Origin: Pantoea rodasii
GTDB lineage: Bacteria > Pseudomonadota > Gammaproteobacteria > Enterobacterales > Enterobacteriaceae
Direction: 5' to 3'
DNA length: 64,000 nucleotides
NCBI RefSeq assembly: GCF_002095465.1
Contig: NZ_MLFP01000010.1
Location: 62,001-126,000, forward strand
Positions 19,112 through 27,203 of this stretch are shown here, piece after piece. The notes below the pieces were generated by a model. The model was not told where the DNA came from and did no database searches. It was given only the letters and a program-made list of their open reading frames with translations. The position numbers were made by a program, and so were the translations under genes. Each line of letters begins with the position of its first letter. The stretch's first letter is position 1.

Positions 19112-20116
19112 ATGTCGCTCAAAGCCATTGCCGCAGCCCTCGGCCTCTCTGTTACCACCGTGAGTCGAGCGCTAAATGGCTATGATGATGTCGCGGCGGC
19201 AACGCGTAAACGTATTGAAGATGAAGCCACTTCTCGCGGATATCGCCCTAATGATGCCGCGCGCCGTTTAAAGACCGGGCGCGCCAATGCGATAGGACTG
19301 GTTTTCCCGGTCAGCACTGCCTCACTCAATGACAGCTACTACAGCGAAATGCTGTTGACGCTGGATCAACGCCTCGCTCAGCATGACATTGACCTGATGA
19401 TTCTGCCGGACAAGCCTCAGGATCAGCATCGTACGGTGATGCGTATGCTGCGCAGCGGTTCGTTGGATGCACTGATTTTAACTCACACCATGCCGCGAGA
19501 TGTCCGACTGGAACGCTTGCAGCAAAAAGGGTTTCGCTTCCTGACGCTCGGTCGCAGCCAGTTACCGCAGCCGTACGCCTGGTTTGACTATGACAATCAC
19601 GCCGGCACCTTATTGGCGGCCGAACACTGCGTACAGCAAGGGCTGACTCGTCTGGCTTATCTTGGCGGCATCGAACCTTGTACTTACATCATCGATCGGC
19701 GACAGGGCTTTATTGACGCCCTCACCCAGCATCAACCGCCTATTTCCCCCACCATGATGGCCGCGCTGCCGATGACGCGTCGCTGTGGTTATCAACAAAC
19801 GCAGGCGTGGCTGACGCAGGATATCGCACCGCAGGCGATTGTGACGGATTGCGCCCCGCTGGGGGAAGGCGCCGCTATCGCCTTGCAGCAGGCACAACGT
19901 CTGAGGGGTCCGCGCGCGATTCCGCTCTATGTGTACGATGGTTTGCCGCATGACTCCATTATCGACCAGCCGGTGAACGCGATTTTGCAGTTGTCGCAAC
20001 AGCGAATTGGCGAACGTGTGGCGGAGATGGTACTTCAACTGTTGGACGGTGCTCCGCTCGATGAACTGCAAACGTTGTGGCAACCGATGTTGCGCCTCAC
20101 TTCTGAAGCACAATGA
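19112..20116 (+). CDS. LacI-family transcriptional regulator
   Basis: 334-aa repressor-type protein with N-terminal helix-turn-helix (MSLKAIAAALGLSVTTVSRA) and a ligand domain (LVFPVSTASLNDSYYSEMLL; RLAYLGGIEPCTYIIDRRQG). ATG at 19112 places the helix-turn-helix at the N-terminus as usual; a GTG at 19097 is also in frame. It resembles AglR/RafR-type sugar regulators only in general terms. No transporter or enzyme is next to it other than the kgu genes, which have their own regulator. Target unknown. Confidence 0.82.
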   Translation: MSLKAIAAALGLSVTTVSRALNGYDDVAAATRKRIEDEATSRGYRPNDAARRLKTGRANAIGLVFPVSTASLNDSYYSEMLLTLDQRLAQHDIDLMILPDKPQDQHRTVMRMLRSGSLDALILTHTMPRDVRLERLQQKGFRFLTLGRSQLPQPYAWFDYDNHAGTLLAAEHCVQQGLTRLAYLGGIEPCTYIIDRRQGFIDALTQHQPPISPTMMAALPMTRRCGYQQTQAWLTQDIAPQAIVTDCAPLGEGAAIALQQAQRLRGPRAIPLYVYDGLPHDSIIDQPVNAILQLSQQRIGERVAEMVLQLLDGAPLDELQTLWQPMLRLTSEAQ

Positions 20117-20174
20117 TTGCGTGATCCCCGCGCTGTGATAGTCTTCGCCTGTTTTAATTATTCAGGTACATGCA

Positions 20175-21200
20175 ATGAAAACCAGGCCGCCACGAGCGAC
20201 AATCAGTGACGTTGCCCGCACGGCAAAAACCGGTAAAACCAGCGTTTCCCGCTATCTCAATGGTGAAGTGAACCTGCTCTCGCCCGATCTTAAAGCCCGC
20301 ATCGAGCAGGCGATTGCCGATCTTGATTATCGTCCCAGCCAGATGGCGCGCGGTTTAAAGCGGGGACGGACGCGGCTGATAGGCCTGATCATTGCTGATA
20401 TCACCAATCCTTATTCGGTTGACGTGCTGAGCGGCATTGAAGCCGCTTGTCGTGCGCAGGGCTTTACCCTGCTGATGTGTAACACCAACAACGAAGTCGA
20501 TCGCGAGCAATATTATCTGCAACTGCTGAGCAGCTATCAGGTTGAAGGCATTGTGGTGAATGCGGTGGGGATGCACGAAGAGGTGCTGAAACGCCTGCAG
20601 CAGTCGATGCTGCCGATGGTGCTGATCGACCGTAAAATTCCTGATTTCGCCTGCGATGTGGTGGGGTTGAACAATCCTGAAGCCGCCCACATTGCCACTC
20701 AACACTTGCTGGATAATGGCTACGATGCTCTGCTGTTCCTCAGTGAACCTTTAGGCAGCGTCAACACCCGCCGTGAACGCCTTGGTGCCTTTTATGACAC
20801 CAGTCATTCCCATGCGCAGGTAAGCGCTGAAAATGCCGAAGTGCCATTACATCAGCCGGAGCAGCTGGAAAATGTGCTGCACGATTTCCACCAGCGCCAC
20901 AGCGGAAAACGCTGCGCGGTCATGGCGGCTAACGGTGCACTGACCTTACAAGTCGCACGTGCTTTGCAGCGCCTCGAATTACATTGGGGCAAAACCATTG
21001 GCCTGCTTGGCTTTGATGAGCTGGAATGGGCCGCGCTGGCAGGCGTGGGCATCACCACGCTTAAGCAACCCACCTGGAAAATTGGCTATGCCGCGCTGGA
21101 GCAGGTGATTGCCCGTATTGATGGCAGCGATCTGCCTCTCAGTGAGCAGGTTTTTTCCGGCGAACTGATTGTGCGCGGTTCCAGCCAGCCGCTGCGCTAA
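20175..21200 (+). CDS. ptxS: LacI-family regulator of 2-ketogluconate genes (PtxS-like)
   Basis: 341-aa LacI protein (helix-turn-helix ISDVARTAKTGKTSVSRYL; sensor IGLIIADITNPYSVDVLSGI; VMAANGALTLQVARAL). It sits directly upstream of genes in the same order as Pseudomonas kguE-kguK-kguT-kguD, whose repressor is PtxS, released by 2-ketogluconate. A perfect 14-bp palindrome of the PtxS operator type lies between this gene and kguE (21264-21277). Assignment rests on synteny and operator; the symbol is by analogy. Confidence 0.75.
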   Translation: MKTRPPRATISDVARTAKTGKTSVSRYLNGEVNLLSPDLKARIEQAIADLDYRPSQMARGLKRGRTRLIGLIIADITNPYSVDVLSGIEAACRAQGFTLLMCNTNNEVDREQYYLQLLSSYQVEGIVVNAVGMHEEVLKRLQQSMLPMVLIDRKIPDFACDVVGLNNPEAAHIATQHLLDNGYDALLFLSEPLGSVNTRRERLGAFYDTSHSHAQVSAENAEVPLHQPEQLENVLHDFHQRHSGKRCAVMAANGALTLQVARALQRLELHWGKTIGLLGFDELEWAALAGVGITTLKQPTWKIGYAALEQVIARIDGSDLPLSEQVFSGELIVRGSSQPLR

Positions 21201-21263
21201 CTTCCCGCTTATCTGGCTCACTTCGTGAGCAGGATCATAATTCCACACTCTGTGGCTTTTCTT

Positions 21264-21277
21264 TGGAACCGGTTCCA
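21264..21277. promoter_or_regulatory. Putative PtxS operator
   Basis: TGGAACCGGTTCCA is a perfect 14-bp palindrome, 34 bases before the kguE start. The Pseudomonas PtxS operator is TGAAACCGGTTTCA, differing at two symmetric positions. A related core, GAACCTGGTTC, occurs before kguT at 23062-23072. Confidence 0.7.
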
Positions 21278-21311
21278 TCTAGGTTTTGATCATGTTCAAA
21301 GGAGAGACAAA

Positions 21312-22061
21312 ATGACAACACCTGAAATTATCGTGGTCACGGCCGCCTACGGCACACAGAAAGTCGCGGAGTTGGGCGGACAGGCCGCGCTGCTGCCGCT
21401 GATTAAAGCATCAGGCGCCGATGGCGTAGAAATTCGCCGTGAGCTGTTCAGCGACAATGAACTCTGCCTGCTGCATGCGCTGGGCAATGCCATTACACAG
21501 CATCAACTCAGCGCCAGCTATTCGGTGCCAGAAGCACTGTGGCTGGAAGACGGTGCGCTCAATCCACGTCTGGCGCAGTTCCTGCAGGAAGCGGAACAGC
21601 TCGGTGCGAAGCGCTTGAAAATCGCGCTTGGGCATTTTGTCGATCTCGCTGAAGCCCAACTGTTAGCGGTTCTCGCTGCCTCGTCAGTGACCGTAGTAGT
21701 GGAAAACGATCAAACGCCCGACAGCAAGCTGGCCCCGATGCTGAACTTCTTCCACCGCGCCTGCGATGCCGCACTGCCGCTGGATATGACCTTCGACATG
21801 GGCAACTGGCAATGGACCGGCGAAGATGCTTTGCAAGCCGCCGCACAACTCAGCCGCTACGTCAGCTACATTCATGTGAAAACCGCCGTGCCGCATGGCG
21901 AGAGCTTTCGTGCTGTAGCACTGGATGAAAGCGATGGCAGCTGGCGCGCTCTGCTCAGCGCATTGCCGAAAGACGCGCCGCGCGGCATTGAATTCCCACT
22001 GGAAGGTGCGGATCTGTTGGCGGTTACACGCCATTACGTTGATCAGCTGCGTGCGCTGTAA
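21312..22061 (+). CDS. kguE: Sugar-phosphate isomerase/epimerase-type protein KguE
   Basis: 249-aa TIM-barrel protein of the xylose-isomerase-like (AP endonuclease 2) family, first gene of the 2-ketogluconate operon. ATG at 21312 is preferred over an open extension to 21225: it has GGAGAGAC upstream and follows the operator. Motifs GADGVEIRRELFSD and VENDQTPDSKLAPM fit the fold. In Pseudomonas, kguE is part of this operon and its exact reaction is not firmly established; an epimerase role is the usual annotation. Seven bases separate it from kguK. Confidence 0.78.
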   Translation: MTTPEIIVVTAAYGTQKVAELGGQAALLPLIKASGADGVEIRRELFSDNELCLLHALGNAITQHQLSASYSVPEALWLEDGALNPRLAQFLQEAEQLGAKRLKIALGHFVDLAEAQLLAVLAASSVTVVVENDQTPDSKLAPMLNFFHRACDAALPLDMTFDMGNWQWTGEDALQAAAQLSRYVSYIHVKTAVPHGESFRAVALDESDGSWRALLSALPKDAPRGIEFPLEGADLLAVTRHYVDQLRAL

Positions 22062-22068
22062 GGAAATG

Positions 22069-23010
22069 ATGATGAAGCAACTGGATGTGGTGACCATTGG
22101 CGAAGCGATGGCGATGTTTATTGCCCAGCAAAGCGGTGATCTTGCCGCGGCAGAAGGCTTCGTCAAACGCATTGCCGGTGCCGAACTGAATGTGGCGATC
22201 GGCCTTGCCCGCCTCGGTTTGCAGGTCGGCTGGGTGAGCCGTGTCGGCGACGACAGCTTCGGTCGTTTTACCCTGCAACAGCTGGCGAAAGAGAATGTTG
22301 ATCACGACTGCGTGACCACCGATACACGCTATCGCACCGGTTTTCAGCTCAAATCGCGCGTCGATGACGGTTCCGATCCTGAAGTGGAGTATTTCCGTAC
22401 CGGCTCGGCTGCCAGCCATCTGTCGCCGGACGATTTTAATGCGGATTACTTTGGGGGTGCCCGGCATTTACATCTGAGCGGCGTGGCGGCGGCGATCTCG
22501 GACAGCTCACTGCAACTGACTCAGCATGCCGCCAAAGAGATGCGCTCACGCGGCAAAACCATCTCCTTTGATCCTAACCTGCGTCCGGTATTGTGGCGCA
22601 GCGAACAGGAGATGCGTAAGCAGCTGAATCTGCTGGCTGAGTATGCGGATTGGGTACTGCCGGGTGAGAAAGAAGGTTTGATTCTCACCGGTTATCGCCA
22701 GCCGGAAGCCATCGCCGATTTCTATCTGGATAAAGGCGTGCGCGCCGTGGTAATCAAAACCGGCTGCGACGGCGCCTGGTACAAAACCGCCGACGGTGAA
22801 AAAGGCCTGGTTGCGCCGATTCGCGTTGATAACGTGGTGGATACCGTAGGGGCTGGCGATGGTTTTGCCGTGGGCCTGATCAGCGCGCTGATGGAAGGCA
22901 AATCGCTGCCGCAGGCAATTCTGCGCGGTAACAAAATTGGTTCGCTGGCGATTCAGGTCGCAGGCGACAGCGAAGGGCTACCGACACGCGCTGCGCTGGG
23001 TGATTTTTAG
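22069..23010 (+). CDS. kguK: 2-ketogluconate kinase KguK (PfkB family)
   Basis: 313-aa PfkB/ribokinase-fold sugar kinase expected to turn 2-ketogluconate into 2-keto-6-phosphogluconate. C-terminal signature DTVGAGDGFAVGLIS contains the catalytic Asp and anion hole; the N-terminal GEAMAMF and ELNVAIGLARLG are typical of the KDG/KG kinase branch. Three adjacent ATG codons (22066, 22069, 22072) follow AGGA; the middle one is used here. A 2-keto-3-deoxygluconate kinase is the closest alternative, but the kguE-kguT-kguD context favours KguK. Confidence 0.8.
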   Translation: MMKQLDVVTIGEAMAMFIAQQSGDLAAAEGFVKRIAGAELNVAIGLARLGLQVGWVSRVGDDSFGRFTLQQLAKENVDHDCVTTDTRYRTGFQLKSRVDDGSDPEVEYFRTGSAASHLSPDDFNADYFGGARHLHLSGVAAAISDSSLQLTQHAAKEMRSRGKTISFDPNLRPVLWRSEQEMRKQLNLLAEYADWVLPGEKEGLILTGYRQPEAIADFYLDKGVRAVVIKTGCDGAWYKTADGEKGLVAPIRVDNVVDTVGAGDGFAVGLISALMEGKSLPQAILRGNKIGSLAIQVAGDSEGLPTRAALGDF

Positions 23011-23016
23011 TTAAGC

Positions 23017-23036
23017 GGTCGCCCTACATGGCGACC
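23017..23036. repeat. GGTCGCC/GGCGACC hairpin between kguK and kguT
   Basis: GGTCGCC (23017-23023), loop CTACAT, GGCGACC (23030-23036): a perfect 7-bp stem. A second copy with 6 bp occurs near dgoR at 42134-42151. Looks like a dispersed short palindromic element rather than a terminator, as no T run follows. Confidence 0.5.
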
Positions 23037-23061
23037 CTGCAAGTCGGTTACGCATGTATGC

Positions 23062-23072
23062 GAACCTGGTTC
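23062..23072. promoter_or_regulatory. Possible second PtxS-type site before kguT
   Basis: GAACCTGGTTC, an 11-bp palindrome with an odd centre, 78 bases before the kguT start. It shares GAACC and GGTTC with the operator at 21264-21277 but has altered central spacing. Confidence 0.35.
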
Positions 23073-23149
23073 ATCAGTCTGTCCCTACAACCCGATTACG
23101 TCGAGGCGCATCCATTGAATGCGCCCACCTCAAAACAGAGGAGTCACCC

Positions 23150-24430
23150 ATGAAATCGCAGACAATCGCGCCAAAACGCTGGTGGTTTATCATGCCCATC
23201 GTGTTTATCACCTACAGTCTGGCGTATCTGGACCGGGCGAACTTTAGCTTCGCCTCTGCCGCAGGGATTAATGACGATCTCGGCATCACCAAAGGCATGT
23301 CATCGCTGCTGGGTGCCCTGTTCTTCCTTGGCTACTTCTTCTTCCAAATCCCCGGCGCGGTGTATGCCGAACGCCGCAGCGTGAAGAAGCTGATTTTCTG
23401 GTGCATGATTTTGTGGGGCGGCTGCGCCTCGTTAACCGGCGTGGTGAGCAATATTCCGATGCTGGCCGCGATTCGTTTTGTGCTCGGCGTGGTGGAAGCC
23501 GCGGTAATGCCTGCGATGCTGATTTACATCAGCAACTGGTTCACCAAATCAGAACGTTCTCGCGCTAACACCTTCTTGATCCTCGGGAATCCGGTGACGG
23601 TGCTGTGGATGTCAGTGGTCTCTGGCTATCTGATCAATGCGTTTGGCTGGCGTGAGATGTTCATCTTTGAAGGCATCCCGGCGGTAATCTGGGCGGTTGC
23701 GTGGTGGTTCCTGGTGCAGGACAAACCGGCGCAGGCGAAATGGATGAGCGAGGAAGAAAAGGCGGCACTGCAGGCGCAGTTGCAGAAAGAGCAGGAAGGC
23801 ATCAAAGCGGTGCGTAACTATGGTGAAGCTTTCCGCAATCGCAACGTGGTCGTTCTATGTATGCAATATTTCGCGTGGAGTATTGGCGTGTACGGTTTCG
23901 TGCTGTGGCTGCCTTCGATTCTGCGTAATGGCACACAGATGGGCATGGTGGAAGCGGGTTGGCTGTCGGCGGTGCCTTATCTGGTGGCCACGATTGCGAT
24001 GATCGTGGTGTCGTGGGCATCCGATAAAAAGCAAAATCGTAAACTGTTTGTCTGGCCGCTGCTGCTGATTGGTGCAATGGCCTTCCTCGGTTCGTATCTG
24101 GTCGGTTCCAGTCACTTCTGGCTGTCGTACGCATTGCTGGTGATTGCGGGTGGCGCGATGTACGCCCCTTACGGCCCATTCTTTGCCCTGATTACTGAAA
24201 TGCTGCCACGCAATGTTGCCGGTGGTGCCATGGCGCTGATTAACAGCATGGGCGCACTCGGTTCCTTCATCGGATCGTGGATTGTAGGCTATCTTAATGG
24301 CGCAACCGGCAGCCCTGCCGCTTCTTATATCTTTATGGGCGCCGCATTGCTGGCCTCGGTGTGGCTGACGTTGATCGTTAAACCGGCTGAGAACAAGGCG
24401 CCGCCGATACATGGGGCGAAGCACGCCTGA
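23150..24430 (+). CDS. kguT: 2-ketogluconate transporter KguT (MFS)
   Basis: 426-aa major facilitator of the anion:cation symporter branch (helix 1 motif YSLAYLDRANFSFASAAG; LIYISNWFTKSERSRA; PYGPFFALITEMLPRNVAGG). ATG at 23150 with CAGAGGAG upstream gives the usual length; an in-frame start at 23054 would add 32 unlikely residues. Its place in the kgu operon indicates uptake of 2-ketogluconate, a product of periplasmic glucose oxidation in Pantoea-like bacteria. Related ACS-family transporters carry other sugar acids. Confidence 0.82.
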   Translation: MKSQTIAPKRWWFIMPIVFITYSLAYLDRANFSFASAAGINDDLGITKGMSSLLGALFFLGYFFFQIPGAVYAERRSVKKLIFWCMILWGGCASLTGVVSNIPMLAAIRFVLGVVEAAVMPAMLIYISNWFTKSERSRANTFLILGNPVTVLWMSVVSGYLINAFGWREMFIFEGIPAVIWAVAWWFLVQDKPAQAKWMSEEEKAALQAQLQKEQEGIKAVRNYGEAFRNRNVVVLCMQYFAWSIGVYGFVLWLPSILRNGTQMGMVEAGWLSAVPYLVATIAMIVVSWASDKKQNRKLFVWPLLLIGAMAFLGSYLVGSSHFWLSYALLVIAGGAMYAPYGPFFALITEMLPRNVAGGAMALINSMGALGSFIGSWIVGYLNGATGSPAASYIFMGAALLASVWLTLIVKPAENKAPPIHGAKHA

Positions 24431-24496
24431 AAGCTTAAAAAATGAATTTTCCGGGCGGCTCAGGTCGCCCGTCACACGTTCTACAGGGAGCAAAAG

Positions 24497-25471
24497 ATGA
24501 AACCTGCTGTGATTCTTTATAAGAGCCTGCCAGATGATCTGCGCGCTAAACTGGATGCCCATTTTACCGTGACCGAAGTGCGTGACGTCTCACCCGAAAC
24601 CGTGCAACAACATGCCGCCCAGTTCGCGGAGGCACAGGGTTTGCTGGGTTCGGGCGGCAAAGTGAATGGTGATTTGCTGGCGAGTATGCCTGCGCTGCGC
24701 GCCTGTTCCACTGTGTCAGTGGGTTATGACAATTTCGATGTTGAAGCATTGAATCAGCGCAACGTGCTGCTGATGCACACCCCAACGGTGCTGACTGAAA
24801 CCGTCGCCGATACCATGATGGCGCTGGTGCTGAGCACCGCGCGCCGCGTCACCGAATTGGATCAATGGGTCAAAGCCGGTGAATGGCAGAAGAGCATTGG
24901 ACCAGAGCGTTACGGCATCGATGTGCATCATAAAACCCTCGGTATTCTCGGCATGGGCCGTATTGGCCTGGCGCTGGCGCAGCGTGCGCACTTCGGCTTC
25001 GGTATGAACATTCTCTACAACGCGCGCCGTCAGCATGAAGAGGCGGAAACGCGTTTCGGCGCACGCGCCTGCGATCTTGAAACCCTGCTGAAAGAGAGTG
25101 ATTTTGTCTGTATCAGCCTGCCGTTAACCGAGCAGACACATCATATGATTGGTGCTGCGCAGCTCAAGATGATGAAATCAAGCGCGATCCTGATTAACGC
25201 AGGTCGTGGCCCGGTGGTCGATGAGCAGGCGCTAACGGCGGCATTGAAGGACGGCACGATTCACGCTGCCGGTCTGGACGTGTTTGAAGTGGAGCCAGTG
25301 CCCGCCGATGCGGAGATCCTCAAACTGCCGAACGTGGTGGCACTGCCGCACATCGGTTCTGCTACCCATGAAACGCGCTACGGTATGGCGCGAGATGCGG
25401 TGGATAACCTGATTGCCGCGCTGAGCGGTAAAGTCGAGAAAAACTGCGTGAACCCACAGATTCAGGCCTAA
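24497..25471 (+). CDS. ghrB: 2-ketogluconate (6-phosphate) reductase, GhrB/KguD type
   Basis: 324-aa D-isomer-specific 2-hydroxyacid dehydrogenase, same length as and closely similar to E. coli GhrB. NADP(H)-binding motif [16 protein letters not shown], then [14 protein letters not shown] and [10 protein letters not shown] with the catalytic His. In the kgu operon the enzyme reduces 2-keto-6-phosphogluconate to 6-phosphogluconate (KguD role); GhrB also reduces glyoxylate, hydroxypyruvate and 2-ketogluconate. GGGAGC precedes the ATG. A GC-rich hairpin follows at 25491-25511. Confidence 0.88.
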   Translation: MKPAVILYKSLPDDLRAKLDAHFTVTEVRDVSPETVQQHAAQFAEAQGLLGSGGKVNGDLLASMPALRACSTVSVGYDNFDVEALNQRNVLLMHTPTVLTETVADTMMALVLSTARRVTELDQWVKAGEWQKSIGPERYGIDVHHKTLGILGMGRIGLALAQRAHFGFGMNILYNARRQHEEAETRFGARACDLETLLKESDFVCISLPLTEQTHHMIGAAQLKMMKSSAILINAGRGPVVDEQALTAALKDGTIHAAGLDVFEVEPVPADAEILKLPNVVALPHIGSATHETRYGMARDAVDNLIAALSGKVEKNCVNPQIQA

Positions 25472-25490
25472 GCTTGCTGCTTTAGCCATT

Positions 25491-25511
25491 GCGCCTGCCC
25501 GTGGCGGGCGC
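25491..25511 (+). terminator. GC-rich hairpin after ghrB/kguD
   Basis: GCGCCTGCC (25491-25499), loop CGT, GGCGGGCGC (25503-25511), one mismatch. No T tract follows, so termination is uncertain. It lies 42 bases before avtA. Confidence 0.35.
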
Positions 25512-25553
25512 TATGGTGGTTGCCCATTCCCGATTACAATGTTTTAACTTCCT

Positions 25554-26795
25554 ATGTCCTTTTCTCAGTTCGGCGATAAATTTACTCAACATTCCGGCAT
25601 CTCACGTCTGATGGAAGACATGGGTGAAGGCCTGCGCACGCCTGGCACCATTATGCTCGGCGGCGGCAACCCGGCGCAGATCCCGGCCATCAATGATTAC
25701 TTCAATCAGCTGCTGCTGCAGATGCATCAGGACGGCAAACTGAGCGAAGCGCTGTGCAACTATGATGGTCCGCGCGGCAAAACGCTGCTGCTGGATGCGC
25801 TGGCGAAAATGCTGCGTGAAGAGCTGGGCTGGCCGATTACCGCGCAAAATATTGCACTGACCAATGGCAGCCAGAGCGCGTTTTTCTATCTGTTTAACCT
25901 GTTTGCCGGTCGTCGTGCCGACGGCAGTAAAAAACGCGTGCTGTTCCCGCTGGCGCCGGAGTACCTCGGTTACGCCGATGCCGGACTGGAAGAAGATCTG
26001 TTTGTTTCCGCCAAGCCGAACATTGAGCTGCTGCCAGCAGGCCAGTTTAAATATCACGTCGATTTCGACCATCTGCCGCTGAATGAGGACGTGGGCCTGA
26101 TTTGCGTATCGCGCCCCACCAACCCAACCGGCAACGTGATCACCGATGACGAACTGATGCAGCTGGATGCGCTGGCACAGCAGCAAGGCATACCATTGCT
26201 GATCGATAACGCTTACGGTGTGCCCTTCCCTGGCATTATTTTCAGCGAAGCCCGCCCGTTGTGGAACCCGAACACCATTCTTTGCATGAGCCTGTCGAAA
26301 CTTGGCCTGCCGGGTGCACGTTGCGGCATTATCGTCGCCGATGAGCACACGATTGGCGCGATTGGTAACATGAATGGGATTATCAGCTTAGCGCCAGGCA
26401 GCATCGGCCCGGCGATTGCCACCGAGATGATTGTGCGTGGCGATTTGCTGCGTCTGTCGGAAGAAGTGATCAAGCCGTTCTATCAGGCCAAGGTGATCGA
26501 GACGATTGCCATTCTGCGCCGCTATCTGCCGGAAGATCGTTGCCTGATCCACAAGCCCGAAGGGGCGATTTTCCTCTGGCTGTGGTTCCGCGATTTGCCG
26601 ATCAGTACTGAAGCGCTGTATCAGCGCCTGAAAGCGCGCGGCGTGCTGATGGTGCCGGGCCACTTCTTCTTCCCAGGTCTGGAACAGGAATGGCCGCACA
26701 CGCATCAGTGCATGCGCATGAACTATGTGCCGGATGCAGAGAAAATTGAACGCGCGGTGCAGATTCTGGCGGAAGAGTTGGAGAAGATTGGCTAA
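25554..26795 (+). CDS. avtA: Valine-pyruvate aminotransferase AvtA
   Basis: 413-aa PLP enzyme (fold type I) that makes L-alanine from pyruvate with valine as donor. The PLP lysine is in LCMSLSKLGLPGARCG; SRPTNPTGNVI and the N-terminal FGDKFTQHSGISRLMEDMG are as in E. coli AvtA (417 aa). Convergent with a small minus-strand gene and followed by an 11-bp hairpin (26810-26837). Confidence 0.96.
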   Translation: MSFSQFGDKFTQHSGISRLMEDMGEGLRTPGTIMLGGGNPAQIPAINDYFNQLLLQMHQDGKLSEALCNYDGPRGKTLLLDALAKMLREELGWPITAQNIALTNGSQSAFFYLFNLFAGRRADGSKKRVLFPLAPEYLGYADAGLEEDLFVSAKPNIELLPAGQFKYHVDFDHLPLNEDVGLICVSRPTNPTGNVITDDELMQLDALAQQQGIPLLIDNAYGVPFPGIIFSEARPLWNPNTILCMSLSKLGLPGARCGIIVADEHTIGAIGNMNGIISLAPGSIGPAIATEMIVRGDLLRLSEEVIKPFYQAKVIETIAILRRYLPEDRCLIHKPEGAIFLWLWFRDLPISTEALYQRLKARGVLMVPGHFFFPGLEQEWPHTHQCMRMNYVPDAEKIERAVQILAEELEKIG

Positions 26796-26809
26796 ACCGA
26801 TCTCTTAAT

Positions 26810-26837
26810 ACGCCTCTCGAATGAGATCGAGAGGCGT
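26810..26837. terminator. Hairpin between avtA and the converging small gene
   Basis: ACGCCTCTCGA (26810-26820), loop ATGAGA, TCGAGAGGCGT (26827-26837): 11 perfect base pairs between convergent genes. T tracts on both sides are poor, but the position fits a bidirectional terminator. Confidence 0.6.
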
Positions 26838-26844
26838 TGAGGTA

Positions 26845-27060
26845 TTATTTATTGTTGTACCAGTCGTAAAACCGGAACAGACCTGAATAAAATCTATAAA
26901 TGCCTACCAGCATGAACATCCACGCTATCGTGCCGAGCAATCCTTGTGTATTTATTGGGCTGTAAGGCGCTGATTCTTTTGATATTAAAACAAAGGTTAT
27001 GCACCAAAGTATATCTTTAATGAGTTTGCGTTTAGGATATTCCCATCCCAAGATTTTCAT
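26845..27060 (-). CDS. Small AT-rich membrane protein of unknown function
   Basis: 71-aa protein (MKILGWEYPKRKLIKDILWC...) with two hydrophobic stretches near residues 17-27 and 43-55, aromatic-rich at its C-terminus (IYRFYSGLFRFYDWYNNK). ATG at 27060 has AAGGA seven bases upstream; a GTG at 27063 is in frame. Codon use and base composition are far more AT-rich than its neighbours, as is the 140-base stretch after it, which suggests foreign origin. I recognise no family. It may be a small inner-membrane protein or an immunity-like protein without its partner; that is speculation. Confidence 0.5.
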   Translation of the reverse strand: MKILGWEYPKRKLIKDILWCITFVLISKESAPYSPINTQGLLGTIAWMFMLVGIYRFYSGLFRFYDWYNNK

Positions 27061-27203
27061 CACTAATCCTTGTCATCTATACGTTGGCCTGGAATATAAA
27101 CCATGTAAAACAAGAATAAATTAGCGCTTCCATTAATTGGTAGCGAATAATAAACAGAACAGCCAATATTTATTTAAATTTGTGAACTACTTCCAAATAA
27201 ATT

